Source: Clostridium transplantifaecale (GTDB lineage: Bacteria; Bacillota; Clostridia; Lachnospirales; Lachnospiraceae). From it: 64,000 bases of DNA. This document shows positions 44,986 through 52,259 of this stretch, piece by piece. Numbering within the stretch: the stretch's first letter is position 1; every line of letters starts with the position of its first letter. Position numbers and translations under genes: made by a program. The notes beneath the pieces are model-generated. The model made no database searches, was not told where the DNA came from, and worked only from the letters and a program-made list of their open reading frames with translations. The DNA is taken from the NCBI RefSeq assembly GCF_900626075.1, contig NZ_UYZY01000005.1:248001-312000 (forward strand), given 5' to 3'.

Positions 44986-45945
44986 ATGAAAATGATACTC
45001 GATGTGGACACCGGAATTGACGATGCACTCGCAATTGCTTATGCCGTGGGCGCAGAGGAAGCAGAACTTAAGGGAATTACCTGCTGTTTCGGCAATGTCA
45101 GGGTGGAGACGGCGGTCAGGAATACGCTTCAGATCCTGCACGTCCTCGGAGCCGGAGACATACCGGTCTATGCCGGAGAAAACACCACATTTGCCGGAAA
45201 AGATTTTATTCCGGCCGAGGTGTGTAAAAGAGTCCACGGTTTAAATGGAATCGGGGACGTCGAACTGCCGGAAACTACAAAAAATGCAGAAAAAGAAGAT
45301 GCTGTTACTTTTATGGCATCCATGGCGGATCAATACGGGAGGGAACTTGTCATCGTGGCGACGGCGGCCATGACCAATCTGGCCCGTTTTATCGAGCGAT
45401 ATCCGGAAAAAGCGGCCGGGGTCGGCTGCATCTGCGTCATGGGCGGCGCAGTTACCGTTCCAGGCAATGTGAACCGCTACGCCGAGGCCAATATCCTGGC
45501 CGATCCCGAGGCGGCGAAATATGTTCTGGAAAGCGGAATCCATATCCTGATGATCGGTCTGGATGTGACACTTAAGACGATGATGAGCGCGGAGGCGATG
45601 GAAGAATGGATTCGTCCGTGGCGGGAGGCCGGGACAAGAGCGGGAGATAAGTTTGCAGAGATGGTCCATTATTACTGTTCCCATGAGGTAGGGAAAGAGG
45701 GAAAACGGGAAGGCGCGATCCATGACCCGCTGGCGGTTGCCGCAGCGATTCATCCGGAGCTTATGGAATTCTTTGAGACAAACCTGACCGTGGAGACGGA
45801 CGGAAAGTCGAGGGGCAGGACAACAGGGGATTTGAGCCGGCTGAAATGTCGGGAAAAGACGGTAAAGGTCTGTGTGGATGCCCAGGTTGATTCATTTTTA
45901 AATGATTTTGTAGGAACAGTTCAAAAAGCGATACATAGGATTTAG
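44986..45945 (+). CDS. Inosine-uridine preferring nucleoside hydrolase
   Basis: A 319-residue cytoplasmic enzyme that splits ribonucleosides into base and ribose for salvage. The calcium-binding DVDTGIDDA motif begins at Asp6, with later family blocks CVMGGAVTVPGNV, EANILADPEAAKYVLES and the histidine in IHDPLAVAAA. Length and motifs fit the IunH family; base preference cannot be told. AGAAGGAG precedes the ATG. It is 41 bases downstream of the lipase gene in the same direction but functionally unrelated to it. Confidence 0.9.
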   Translation: MKMILDVDTGIDDALAIAYAVGAEEAELKGITCCFGNVRVETAVRNTLQILHVLGAGDIPVYAGENTTFAGKDFIPAEVCKRVHGLNGIGDVELPETTKNAEKEDAVTFMASMADQYGRELVIVATAAMTNLARFIERYPEKAAGVGCICVMGGAVTVPGNVNRYAEANILADPEAAKYVLESGIHILMIGLDVTLKTMMSAEAMEEWIRPWREAGTRAGDKFAEMVHYYCSHEVGKEGKREGAIHDPLAVAAAIHPELMEFFETNLTVETDGKSRGRTTGDLSRLKCREKTVKVCVDAQVDSFLNDFVGTVQKAIHRI

Positions 45946-45948
45946 CCG

Positions 45949-46047
45949 CTTTTGCCATACTATATCAGAGACATCATGTCGCACAAAGCGATCCGCCGCA
46001 GGCGGAGGATTCTTTAAACGGAATTCTTTCATATAGTTTGGCAAAAG
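45949..46047. repeat. Hairpin-rich repeat element B with 17-bp inverted ends
   Basis: CTTTTGCCATACTATAT (45949-45965) pairs with ATATAGTTTGGCAAAAG (46031-46047), 16 of 17 positions. The core AAAGCGATCCGCCGCAGGCG is nearly identical to element A at 34574-34596, including the CCGCC-GCA-GGCGG hairpin (45993-46005). The right end overlaps the ribosome-binding region of the flavodiiron gene, so the element may influence its translation. Confidence 0.6.
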
Positions 46048-46057
46048 GAGGCATTGT

Positions 46058-48571
46058 ATGCAGAGCATAAGACTGAAGGAAGATTTTTACTGGACGGGAA
46101 TTATAGACGAAGGCCTGCGGGTATTTGATATCATCATGTATACGGAATTTGGCACCACCTACAATTCTTATGTACTTAAAACGGGGGACAAGACAGTCCT
46201 TTTTGAGACGGCAAAGGCTAAATTTTTCGACGAGTACCTTACAGAGCTTAAGAAAATTACCGATATCGATAAAATCGATTATCTGGTGGTTGACCACACG
46301 GAGCCGGATCATGCGGGCAGCGTGGAACTTCTTCTGGATATCAATCCCAATCTGAAGGTGATTGCAACCAGCTGCGCGCTGAATTTCCTTAAAAATATCG
46401 TAAACCGGGATTTTTACAGCATCCAGGTCAAGGACAATGAGACAATGAAAATCGGAGACAAGACGCTCCGGTTTATGACGGTTCCAAACCTCCACTGGCC
46501 GGATACGATGTATACCTGGATAGAGGAGGACAAGATTCTTGTCACCTGTGACTCATTCGGCGCCCATTACGGTGTGGAGGGCGTGCTGAGAAGTCAGGTA
46601 AAGGATGAGGAGAATTATAAAAAAGCGGCCAGATATTATTTTGACTGCATCATAGGCCCCTTTAAAGGATTTATGATGAAAGCGCTCCGGAGAGTGAAGG
46701 AGCTTGATCCGGTTATGATTTGTACGGGCCATGGCCCGGTGCTTGACACAAAGATTGAGGAAGTATTTGAAATGTATGAGGACTGGTGCACCGTCACCAA
46801 TCCAAACAGCAGGAAAACCGTGATTATTCCCTATGTCAGCGCCTACGGCTATACGGAGGAGCTGGCCGAAAAAATCGCCGACGGAATCCGCGGCAGCGGC
46901 CCGGTGGAGGTGAGGCTCTACGATATGGTGACGGCCGACGCTGCAAAGGTAGTGGGGGAACTGGAGTTTGCCGACGGAATTCTCTTCGGGACGCCAACGA
47001 TTGTAGGCGAGGCGCTGAAACCCATATGGGATTTGACCACATCTATTTTTCCGGCCACCCACGGGGGAAAATATGCTTCCGCGTTCGGCAGTTACGGCTG
47101 GAGCGGAGAGGGTGTTCCCCACATTATCGGACGCCTGAAACAGCTTAAGATGAAGGTGCCGGATGACGGTTTCAGGGTGAAGTTTAAACCGGACGAGGTG
47201 GCGTTAATGGACGCCTATGAATACGGTTATCAGTTTGGATGCCTTGTGCAGGGAAAAGAAAAAACGGAAGGAAAACGGGCTGAAAATGCGGCAAAAGGAC
47301 CGAGGAAACTCGTAAAATGTCTGGTCTGCGGTGAGATTTTCGATTCCTCGCTTGATACCTGCCCTGTCTGCGGGGTGGGGCGTGAATACTTTGTGGAGGT
47401 TGATACGGAAGAAACCGATTATCATCACGACACGGAGGACTTCTATGTAATCATCGGAAACGGAACGGCGGGACTTTCTGCCGCCGAGGAGATACGAAAG
47501 AGGGATAAAACGGCTTCGGTTGTCATGGTATCCGATGAACCTTATGACACCTACAACCGCCCTATGCTGACAAAATCCATGCTGGCCGGGCTGCAGCCGG
47601 AACAGATTGCCGTGAAAGAAAACGAGTGGTACGAAAAAAACAATATTATCCGTGTCCTTGGCAGGCACGTGGCGTCCATCGATACGGAGATTAAACAGAT
47701 TGTTCTGGAGGACGGCACAAAAATGGTGTATACGAAGCTGATTTACGCGCTGGGGGCCGAGTGCTTTATTCCCCCGATTAAAGGCGCCGGACAGGAGCAT
47801 GTGGCAGCCGTCCGCCGTCTGGACGACGTAATGAAAATTATCAGCCTTCTGCCTGAAACCAGGAACGTATGTGTCATCGGCGGAGGCGTCCTGGGTCTGG
47901 AAGCGGCCTGGGAGTTCAGAAAATCCGGCAGGGAAGTAGCCGTTGCGGAAGCGGCCCCGGGGCTCATGATGCGGCAGTTGGATCAGGGTGCTTCCGACAT
48001 GATAAAAGAGATTGCAGCCAGAGAAAAGATTCGGATTTTCACCGGGGTTCAGGCCGAGGAAATCCTGGCAAAAGGAAAGGGCGTGAGGCTCTCAAACGGG
48101 GAGAAGCTCCCTGCCGATCTCGTCATAATCTCAGCCGGAATCAGCCCCAACACGGAGCTGGCAAAGCAGTCCGGCATTGCCGCACAGAGAGCTGTGGTCG
48201 TCAATGAGAAAATGGAAACCAATGTGAAGGATGTCTACGCATGCGGAGACTGCGCCCAGTATCAGGGCATGAATTATGCACTGTGGAGCGAGGCGTCGGC
48301 CCAGGGTAAGGTGGCCGGAGCCAATGCGGCAGGAGAGGCGGTCGAATACGAACCGCCGTCCATGGGACTTTCCTTCCACGGAATGAATACAGCTCTGTAC
48401 GCGATTGGAGATACGGGAAAGAACGAAGCGCTGTCATACCGGACCGAGGAGAAAAAAGACGAGGCCAGGAAACAGTATGAAAAATATTACTACGCCAACG
48501 GGCAGTTAAAAGGCGCGATTCTCATCGGCGATCTTTCCAGAATGGCAGAAGTGACGGAGAGAATAAAATAG
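46058..48571 (+). CDS. Four-module flavodiiron protein with rubredoxin and NADH:rubredoxin reductase domains
   Basis: An 837-residue cytoplasmic enzyme. Residues 1-250 are the metallo-beta-lactamase-like diiron core with HTEPDH (His80, Glu82, Asp84, His85), a DSFGAH segment and the TGHGP histidine. A flavodoxin domain (about 252-395) binds FMN. A short rubredoxin-like knuckle holds iron through Cys421/Cys424 and Cys435/Cys438. The rest (447-837) is an FAD/NAD(P)H oxidoreductase (VIIGNGTAGLSAAEEIRKRD, CVIGGGVLGLEAAWEFRKSG, VYACGDCAQ). The combination lets one polypeptide pass electrons from NADH to O2 or NO, reducing them to water or N2O and protecting the anaerobe. The order matches the published class F flavodiiron proteins. 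AAAAGGAGG precedes the ATG. Confidence 0.93.
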   Translation: MQSIRLKEDFYWTGIIDEGLRVFDIIMYTEFGTTYNSYVLKTGDKTVLFETAKAKFFDEYLTELKKITDIDKIDYLVVDHTEPDHAGSVELLLDINPNLKVIATSCALNFLKNIVNRDFYSIQVKDNETMKIGDKTLRFMTVPNLHWPDTMYTWIEEDKILVTCDSFGAHYGVEGVLRSQVKDEENYKKAARYYFDCIIGPFKGFMMKALRRVKELDPVMICTGHGPVLDTKIEEVFEMYEDWCTVTNPNSRKTVIIPYVSAYGYTEELAEKIADGIRGSGPVEVRLYDMVTADAAKVVGELEFADGILFGTPTIVGEALKPIWDLTTSIFPATHGGKYASAFGSYGWSGEGVPHIIGRLKQLKMKVPDDGFRVKFKPDEVALMDAYEYGYQFGCLVQGKEKTEGKRAENAAKGPRKLVKCLVCGEIFDSSLDTCPVCGVGREYFVEVDTEETDYHHDTEDFYVIIGNGTAGLSAAEEIRKRDKTASVVMVSDEPYDTYNRPMLTKSMLAGLQPEQIAVKENEWYEKNNIIRVLGRHVASIDTEIKQIVLEDGTKMVYTKLIYALGAECFIPPIKGAGQEHVAAVRRLDDVMKIISLLPETRNVCVIGGGVLGLEAAWEFRKSGREVAVAEAAPGLMMRQLDQGASDMIKEIAAREKIRIFTGVQAEEILAKGKGVRLSNGEKLPADLVIISAGISPNTELAKQSGIAAQRAVVVNEKMETNVKDVYACGDCAQYQGMNYALWSEASAQGKVAGANAAGEAVEYEPPSMGLSFHGMNTALYAIGDTGKNEALSYRTEEKKDEARKQYEKYYYANGQLKGAILIGDLSRMAEVTERIK

Positions 48572-48595
48572 GAAACAGCAACAAAAAACAGCAAC

Positions 48596-48649
48596 AAAAA
48601 ACAGGCGGCATGGGTGCGGATTAACTCTGCATTCATACTGCCTGTTTTT
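48596..48649. terminator. Bidirectional terminator
   Basis: AAAAACAGGC (48596-48605) pairs with GCCTGTTTTT (48640-48649), extended by a partly paired middle. It lies between two convergent genes and has a U-run in both directions. Confidence 0.8.
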
Positions 48650-48724
48650 CTTCCTTTTCCGAACAATTAAATGCAATGGAACGTCTGTCACGGGCGTCTC
48701 TCACCGATTTCCGGCCTCCTCTTC

Positions 48725-48955
48725 CTACTGACAACGGCAAAAACCAAGCTTTTCTATCAGTTCATCAGGATTTCCGTAATGCAGCTTGAGATTTAAAAGT
48801 TTTCCGATCCCGAGGCTTAAAATTCCAAGCATGGATTTTCCGTCCACAATCTGGCTTCCGAACTGCAGATCCAAATCACCGTTAAAACCGTCGACTGCCC
48901 GCAGGTATTGCCTGATATCCTCTAACGTATCAAATTTCACCTTAACTTCACTCAT
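48725..48955 (-). CDS. HPr-like protein lacking the phospho-histidine
   Basis: A 76-residue protein with the HPr/Crh outline. The DGKSMLGILSLG segment matches the region around regulatory Ser46 of HPr (usual KSIMGIMSLG). The N-terminal part, however, reads FDTLEDIRQYLRAVDG where HPr has GLHARPA, so the histidine that carries PEP-derived phosphate is missing. It cannot work in phosphotransfer. A regulatory role like Crh is possible but unproven. ATAGGAGGGG lies upstream of the ATG. A full-length functional HPr is encoded separately at 60838. Confidence 0.7.
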   Translation of the reverse strand: MSEVKVKFDTLEDIRQYLRAVDGFNGDLDLQFGSQIVDGKSMLGILSLGIGKLLNLKLHYGNPDELIEKLGFCRCQ

Positions 48956-49110
48956 GTGAGATCCCCTCCTATATATTTATATTTTTCTTTCTCAGAATGG
49001 TGAATGATGTTTACATTGTAAGGGGTAACGGGGAGAATAGCAAATAAAGATTTCGTTAATCTTTTACACATGCGGAAGGTTAGTTGAGATGGGAGGACGC
49101 CTCTGTAAGA

Positions 49111-49368
49111 CGGCGGACGGGGTAGTGGGAGGTTGTGTATGAGTCTTCAGTCCCGGTTTGTAAGTTGTGGTGAGGGGGAATCCAGGAGAAAAAATTCCTG
49201 CGGGGACTCGCTCCCGCTTGTGGAATGCGCAACGGATGCTAAGCTCGAAAGAACCTCGCTAAGCACCGGCGGATTCCAAGGTCCCCTTCGGAAAGTTTTC
49301 TCCTTCCTTCCCCGGGCAGGTTGTTGACGGGACTGAAGACTCAGGGAAGGTTATTGCCCCGTCCGCCG
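49111..49368 (+). ncRNA. Candidate structured RNA, copy 1
   Basis: Two nested long-range stems enclose the element: CGGCGGACGGGG (49111-49122) with CCCCGTCCGCCG (49357-49368), and GAGTCTTCAGTCCCG (49141-49155) with CGGGACTGAAGACTC (49328-49342), both perfect. The unpaired strands between them are 18 and 14 bases. Inside lies a hairpin, CGGATGCTAAGC (49233-49244) against GCTAAGCACCG (49258-49268), closed by a TCGAAAG-containing loop. Copy 2 shares all of this with different but still complementary bases. The plus strand is inferred from resemblance to copy 2. I cannot name a known family. It could be a non-coding RNA, a mobile-element-derived RNA or a folded DNA repeat. Confidence 0.6.
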
Positions 49369-49447
49369 GCTTCAGGGGCTGATTGTCTCTTTCGTCAAGT
49401 GTGGAAGAGGTATTGTCGCTTCCACTATATAGTCGTAACTATTTTAC

Positions 49448-49489
49448 ATTCTGATGATATTGTGGGCTGCATAAAAAGAGTATCAGAAT
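49448..49489. repeat. Central hairpin between the two candidate RNA elements
   Basis: ATTCTGAT and ATCAGAAT, 8 bp perfect, 26 bases apart in AT-rich DNA. It marks the symmetric midpoint of the inverted pair. Confidence 0.4.
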
Positions 49490-49620
49490 AATAACTCTAA
49501 GATTATAAGATTATAAGTTTACATAGTATCATAGTGTACAGGATGTAGTTTTCAGGCATCCAAAGCAACGTAGTGGCAGCGACAAGCGCCTCCTCCATTG
49601 AAGAAAAAGGACAGATCAGC

Positions 49621-49901
49621 CGCCGCAGGCCGGGGACCGGGCAGCTATCTTGGCTGAGTCTTTCGTCCCGGTCATAACCTTCCTGCGGGGAAGAAGGGAG
49701 AAAAAGATTCCGGAGGGAACCTGGGAGTTCATCGGCACTTACCGAGGTCTTTTCGAGGTTAGTGTCCGTTATGTACTCCAACGAGCGCGAGCGTTTCCCG
49801 CAGGAACTTTTTCTGCCCGGATTCCCCGCCCGCGACACCCTGACGCCCGGGACGAAAAACTCATCGATCCCCCTCACCATCCCGGTCCCCGGCCTGACGG
49901 C
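49621..49901 (-). ncRNA. Candidate structured RNA, copy 2 (opposite strand)
   Basis: The outer stem pairs 49626-49641 with 49881-49896 (16 bp perfect, then five more after a bulge); the inner stem pairs 49656-49671 with 49847-49862. The unpaired strands between them are again 18 and 14 bases. The single imperfect pair in the inner stem is U-G if the minus strand is read but A-C if the plus strand is read, which supports minus-strand transcription. The core hairpin reads CGGACACTAACC against GGTAAGTGCCG with loop TCGAAAAGACCTC. Compared with copy 1, several pairs changed on both sides while the bulged A residues stayed. The outermost sequence lies within 30 bases of the NusG-II gene end. Confidence 0.6.
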
Positions 49902-49926
49902 GGCGTCCTCATTTCTCAACCACCCC

Positions 49927-50307
49927 CTATTTTATTGTAACAATCACTTTATTAGGAAGACATGTAATCGCCTCGCCTTTCTGCCTTTTCTCCCCTTCCT
50001 GCACACAGATTTTATCGGGGCAGGAGGCCTCGAAGACAGAAACGGCGCCATTTTTAATAATCATATGGTTGGTCCCGCCGTCAACGCCTTCAATCATGAA
50101 ATCTGCATCCTGGCCAAGTGGAAATTCCCGGATCGTTTTCCCGTTTACGCTGACCACAACCACCGACGCCTCCCCTCTGTTCAGAAAACGGTATCCTGTG
50201 AAGAAAATCAGGGCGGCGGCGAGGAGGCCGCAGATGAGAAAGATTTCATTTTTCTTTTTTCTGCTGTCGCTGTTTAAACTGCTGTCTTTTAAGCCGTCAT
50301 CTTTCAT
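49927..50307 (-). CDS. NusG domain II-containing membrane protein
   Basis: A 126-residue protein with one membrane helix (about 22-40) and an outside NusG-II-type beta domain: VVVVSVNGKTIREFPL, then a cysteine pair in EASCPDKICVQEGEKRQKG and ITCLPNKVIV. The domain is related in fold, not in transcription role, to NusG. In many Clostridia this small protein is encoded beside ApbE and a Gx transporter, as here, suggesting a shared role in extracytoplasmic redox or flavin-linked chemistry. AGGAGG precedes the ATG. It lies 18 bases downstream of the ApbE gene in the same direction. Confidence 0.83.
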   Translation of the reverse strand: MKDDGLKDSSLNSDSRKKKNEIFLICGLLAAALIFFTGYRFLNRGEASVVVVSVNGKTIREFPLGQDADFMIEGVDGGTNHMIIKNGAVSVFEASCPDKICVQEGEKRQKGEAITCLPNKVIVTIK

Positions 50308-50325
50308 AATAAGCCTCCTTTTTTG

Positions 50326-51354
50326 TTAACCGGCATCGGGGAGAGGAAGAACTAGCTGTTCTGCTCCATCCGAATAGTGAATTTCATAATCGTCTGTTAT
50401 AAAGTAAGCGTAAATGCCATCCATTGAATTGACAAGCTCAAGCCCTTTTTCAAGCCCCAGTGAAAAACAGGTGGTGCTCAAAGCATCGCCGTCCACCGAG
50501 CGCGGTGAGACGATCGTGACGGCAATCAGGCCGTTGTCATAGGGATAGCCGGTGGAGGGATTTAGAAGGTGGTGATAATTCTTTCCATCCACAATAAAAT
50601 GGCGCTCATAGACCCCGGAGGAGACGACGGAGAGGTCGTTAATGCTCAGGTTTGCGATAATCTCATTGCGCCCCTCAAACGGCTTCTGCAGCCCGATTTT
50701 AAACGGTTCTCCGTCCGGCTTTTCACCGACGCAGAGTACATTGCCTCCCAGATTAATAATTGCGCTTTTCACATTCCGGCTTATCAGGTATTCCTTCAAA
50801 CGGTCTGCGATAAAGCCTTTAGCAATAGAACCGAGATCGATTGTAGTGCCCGGTGAGTGAAACGTGAGCACATCGCCCTCCAGGCTTACATTTTTCCAGT
50901 CCACGCGTTGCGCCGCAGCCTGAATTTCGTCTGACGGTGGAACGGCCTTTTTACCATCCGTGAAATTCCACAGTGAGCTCAGCGGTTCAATCGTGATATC
51001 AAAAGCGCCGTCCGAAATCCTGCTGTATTGGAGTCCTTCGCGGATCAGGGCCGCCGTATCCTTCGTGAGTATAAATGTATCTTCTCCGGGAGCACGGTGG
51101 TTCAGCCGGTAAACTTCACTGGTCGTTATTGTTTTGCTGAGCCGGTTTTCATATTCGCGGCACAGCGCCATACACTGTTCCAATATCTCCTCATCATCGC
51201 TGTCATACAGGGTAACCGTGACAAATGTATTGAGAAGAAAGTCCGAACGGGTAATCGGCTCCGTCTGCCTGGGCCGGAGTGTTAAAACAACGGCAAAGAC
51301 CAGAAAAAGCACACCCAGCGCGGATAAAAAGATCTGAAATTGTTTTTTTTCCAT
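50326..51354 (-). CDS. apbE: FAD:protein FMN transferase
   Basis: A 342-residue exported enzyme that attaches FMN from FAD to a Thr/Ser of target proteins. A membrane anchor lies at about residues 7-26. The domain is complete: FLLNTFVTVTLYDS, SEVYRLNHRAPGE, ISDGAFDITIEPLSSLW, TIDLGSIAKGFIADRL and INLGGNVLCVGEKPDG, with the magnesium-binding SVDGDALSTTCF near the end. ATG at 51354 is preferred over an in-frame TTG at 51411, which would extend the leader by 19 residues; neither has a strong ribosome-binding site. The target (often an Rnf subunit or secreted flavoprotein) is not encoded nearby. Co-transcribed with the NusG-II gene. Confidence 0.9.
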   Translation of the reverse strand: MEKKQFQIFLSALGVLFLVFAVVLTLRPRQTEPITRSDFLLNTFVTVTLYDSDDEEILEQCMALCREYENRLSKTITTSEVYRLNHRAPGEDTFILTKDTAALIREGLQYSRISDGAFDITIEPLSSLWNFTDGKKAVPPSDEIQAAAQRVDWKNVSLEGDVLTFHSPGTTIDLGSIAKGFIADRLKEYLISRNVKSAIINLGGNVLCVGEKPDGEPFKIGLQKPFEGRNEIIANLSINDLSVVSSGVYERHFIVDGKNYHHLLNPSTGYPYDNGLIAVTIVSPRSVDGDALSTTCFSLGLEKGLELVNSMDGIYAYFITDDYEIHYSDGAEQLVLPLPDAG

Positions 51355-51614
51355 TGTATAGGGATTCCTCTGTGAAAGTATTTGTGATTTGAACCATACC
51401 AATCTTAGCAAAGAGGGTAATCAAAGTCAAGGGGAGGAAGCGGCGGAGGTAAGGACACGGGTTACTATTTACAGCCCTGCAAAAACCAATTAAATCCCTC
51501 CCTCTTTACAAACCCCCCATATTCCGATAAAATAATAACAAAACTTGCACTTCCCGGAAACCCGTCGACCCGACCTCCCATTTTCAAGTATAAAACAGAA
51601 AGAGGACACCCTCT

Positions 51615-52142
51615 ATGAACTATAGAAAAGAAACACGCAGAGGAGACCGTAAAGCGGTAAAAGTGGCGCTCTATGGAATCCTGCTCTCACTTGCCATGCT
51701 GCTCGGCTATGTGGAAACCCTGATTCCGATCAGTCTCGGCGTTCCCGGTGTGAAGCTGGGACTTGCCAATCTTGTAAGTATCGTATCCCTCTATATTATT
51801 GGAACAGGGGGAACGATTGCTATTGCGCTCTGCCGCATCGTTCTGCTGACCGGTTTTGCATACGGCAATATGGCCATGATGATGTACAGTCTTGCAGGGG
51901 GGGCGCTCAGCCTCGCTTTGATGATTTTCTGCAGAAAGAGGGATTTATTCGGTCAGGTGGGAGTCAGCATCATCGGCGGCGTGGGGCACAATGTGGGGCA
52001 GATTCTGGTGGCTGCAGCCGTGGTGGAAAACACCGGTGTGTTTTACTATCTGCCTTTTCTTTTGGCGGCCGGAACCGTGGCAGGGGCAGTGATAGGCCTG
52101 CTCGGCGGAATTGTGACAAAACGTCTGGAATCGTACCTGTGA
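51615..52142 (+). CDS. Gx transporter family protein (formerly heptaprenyl diphosphate synthase component I)
   Basis: A 175-residue membrane protein with five or six helices. Family blocks are visible: ALYGILLSLAMLLGYVETLI, GVPGVKLGLANLVSIVSLYI, and VGHNVGQILVAAAVVENTGV. The fold resembles ECF-type substrate-binding subunits, and current annotations drop the old synthase name. Neighbouring ApbE and NusG-II genes, divergent across a 260-base gap, suggest import of a flavin or redox cofactor; that is inference from repeated gene association. The start ATG has a weak ribosome-binding site. The galactose uridylyltransferase gene follows after 117 bases. Confidence 0.8.
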   Translation: MNYRKETRRGDRKAVKVALYGILLSLAMLLGYVETLIPISLGVPGVKLGLANLVSIVSLYIIGTGGTIAIALCRIVLLTGFAYGNMAMMMYSLAGGALSLALMIFCRKRDLFGQVGVSIIGGVGHNVGQILVAAAVVENTGVFYYLPFLLAAGTVAGAVIGLLGGIVTKRLESYL

Positions 52143-52259
52143 ATGTGCTATACTAATAAGCCGGGCACAACGCAGATTCTGCCCGCAGACGGCACCAACA
52201 AAAAGACAATAAATGAAGCAGATTGCGCGAAGCGCATTAAAAATATGAGGAGGCGTGGT

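Larger units (their letters stand above)
48956..49926. other. Gene-free stretch holding two inverted copies of a structured element
   Basis: Almost a kilobase without a credible gene. It contains the two candidate RNA elements listed separately and, between them, a hairpin (ATTCTGAT 49448-49455 with ATCAGAAT 49482-49489) in an AT-rich spacer. Short open frames inside the elements (49133-49327 plus strand; 49503-49919 minus strand) follow the two copies and read as unstructured Arg/Ser-rich peptides with no ribosome-binding sites. Confidence 0.7.

Noticed and set aside
49503..49919. 138-codon minus-strand frame and a 64-codon plus-strand frame at 49133
   Set aside because: Their resemblance to each other follows from the repeated structured element; no start signals, Arg/Ser-rich composition, and substitutions that preserve base pairing point to RNA rather than protein.
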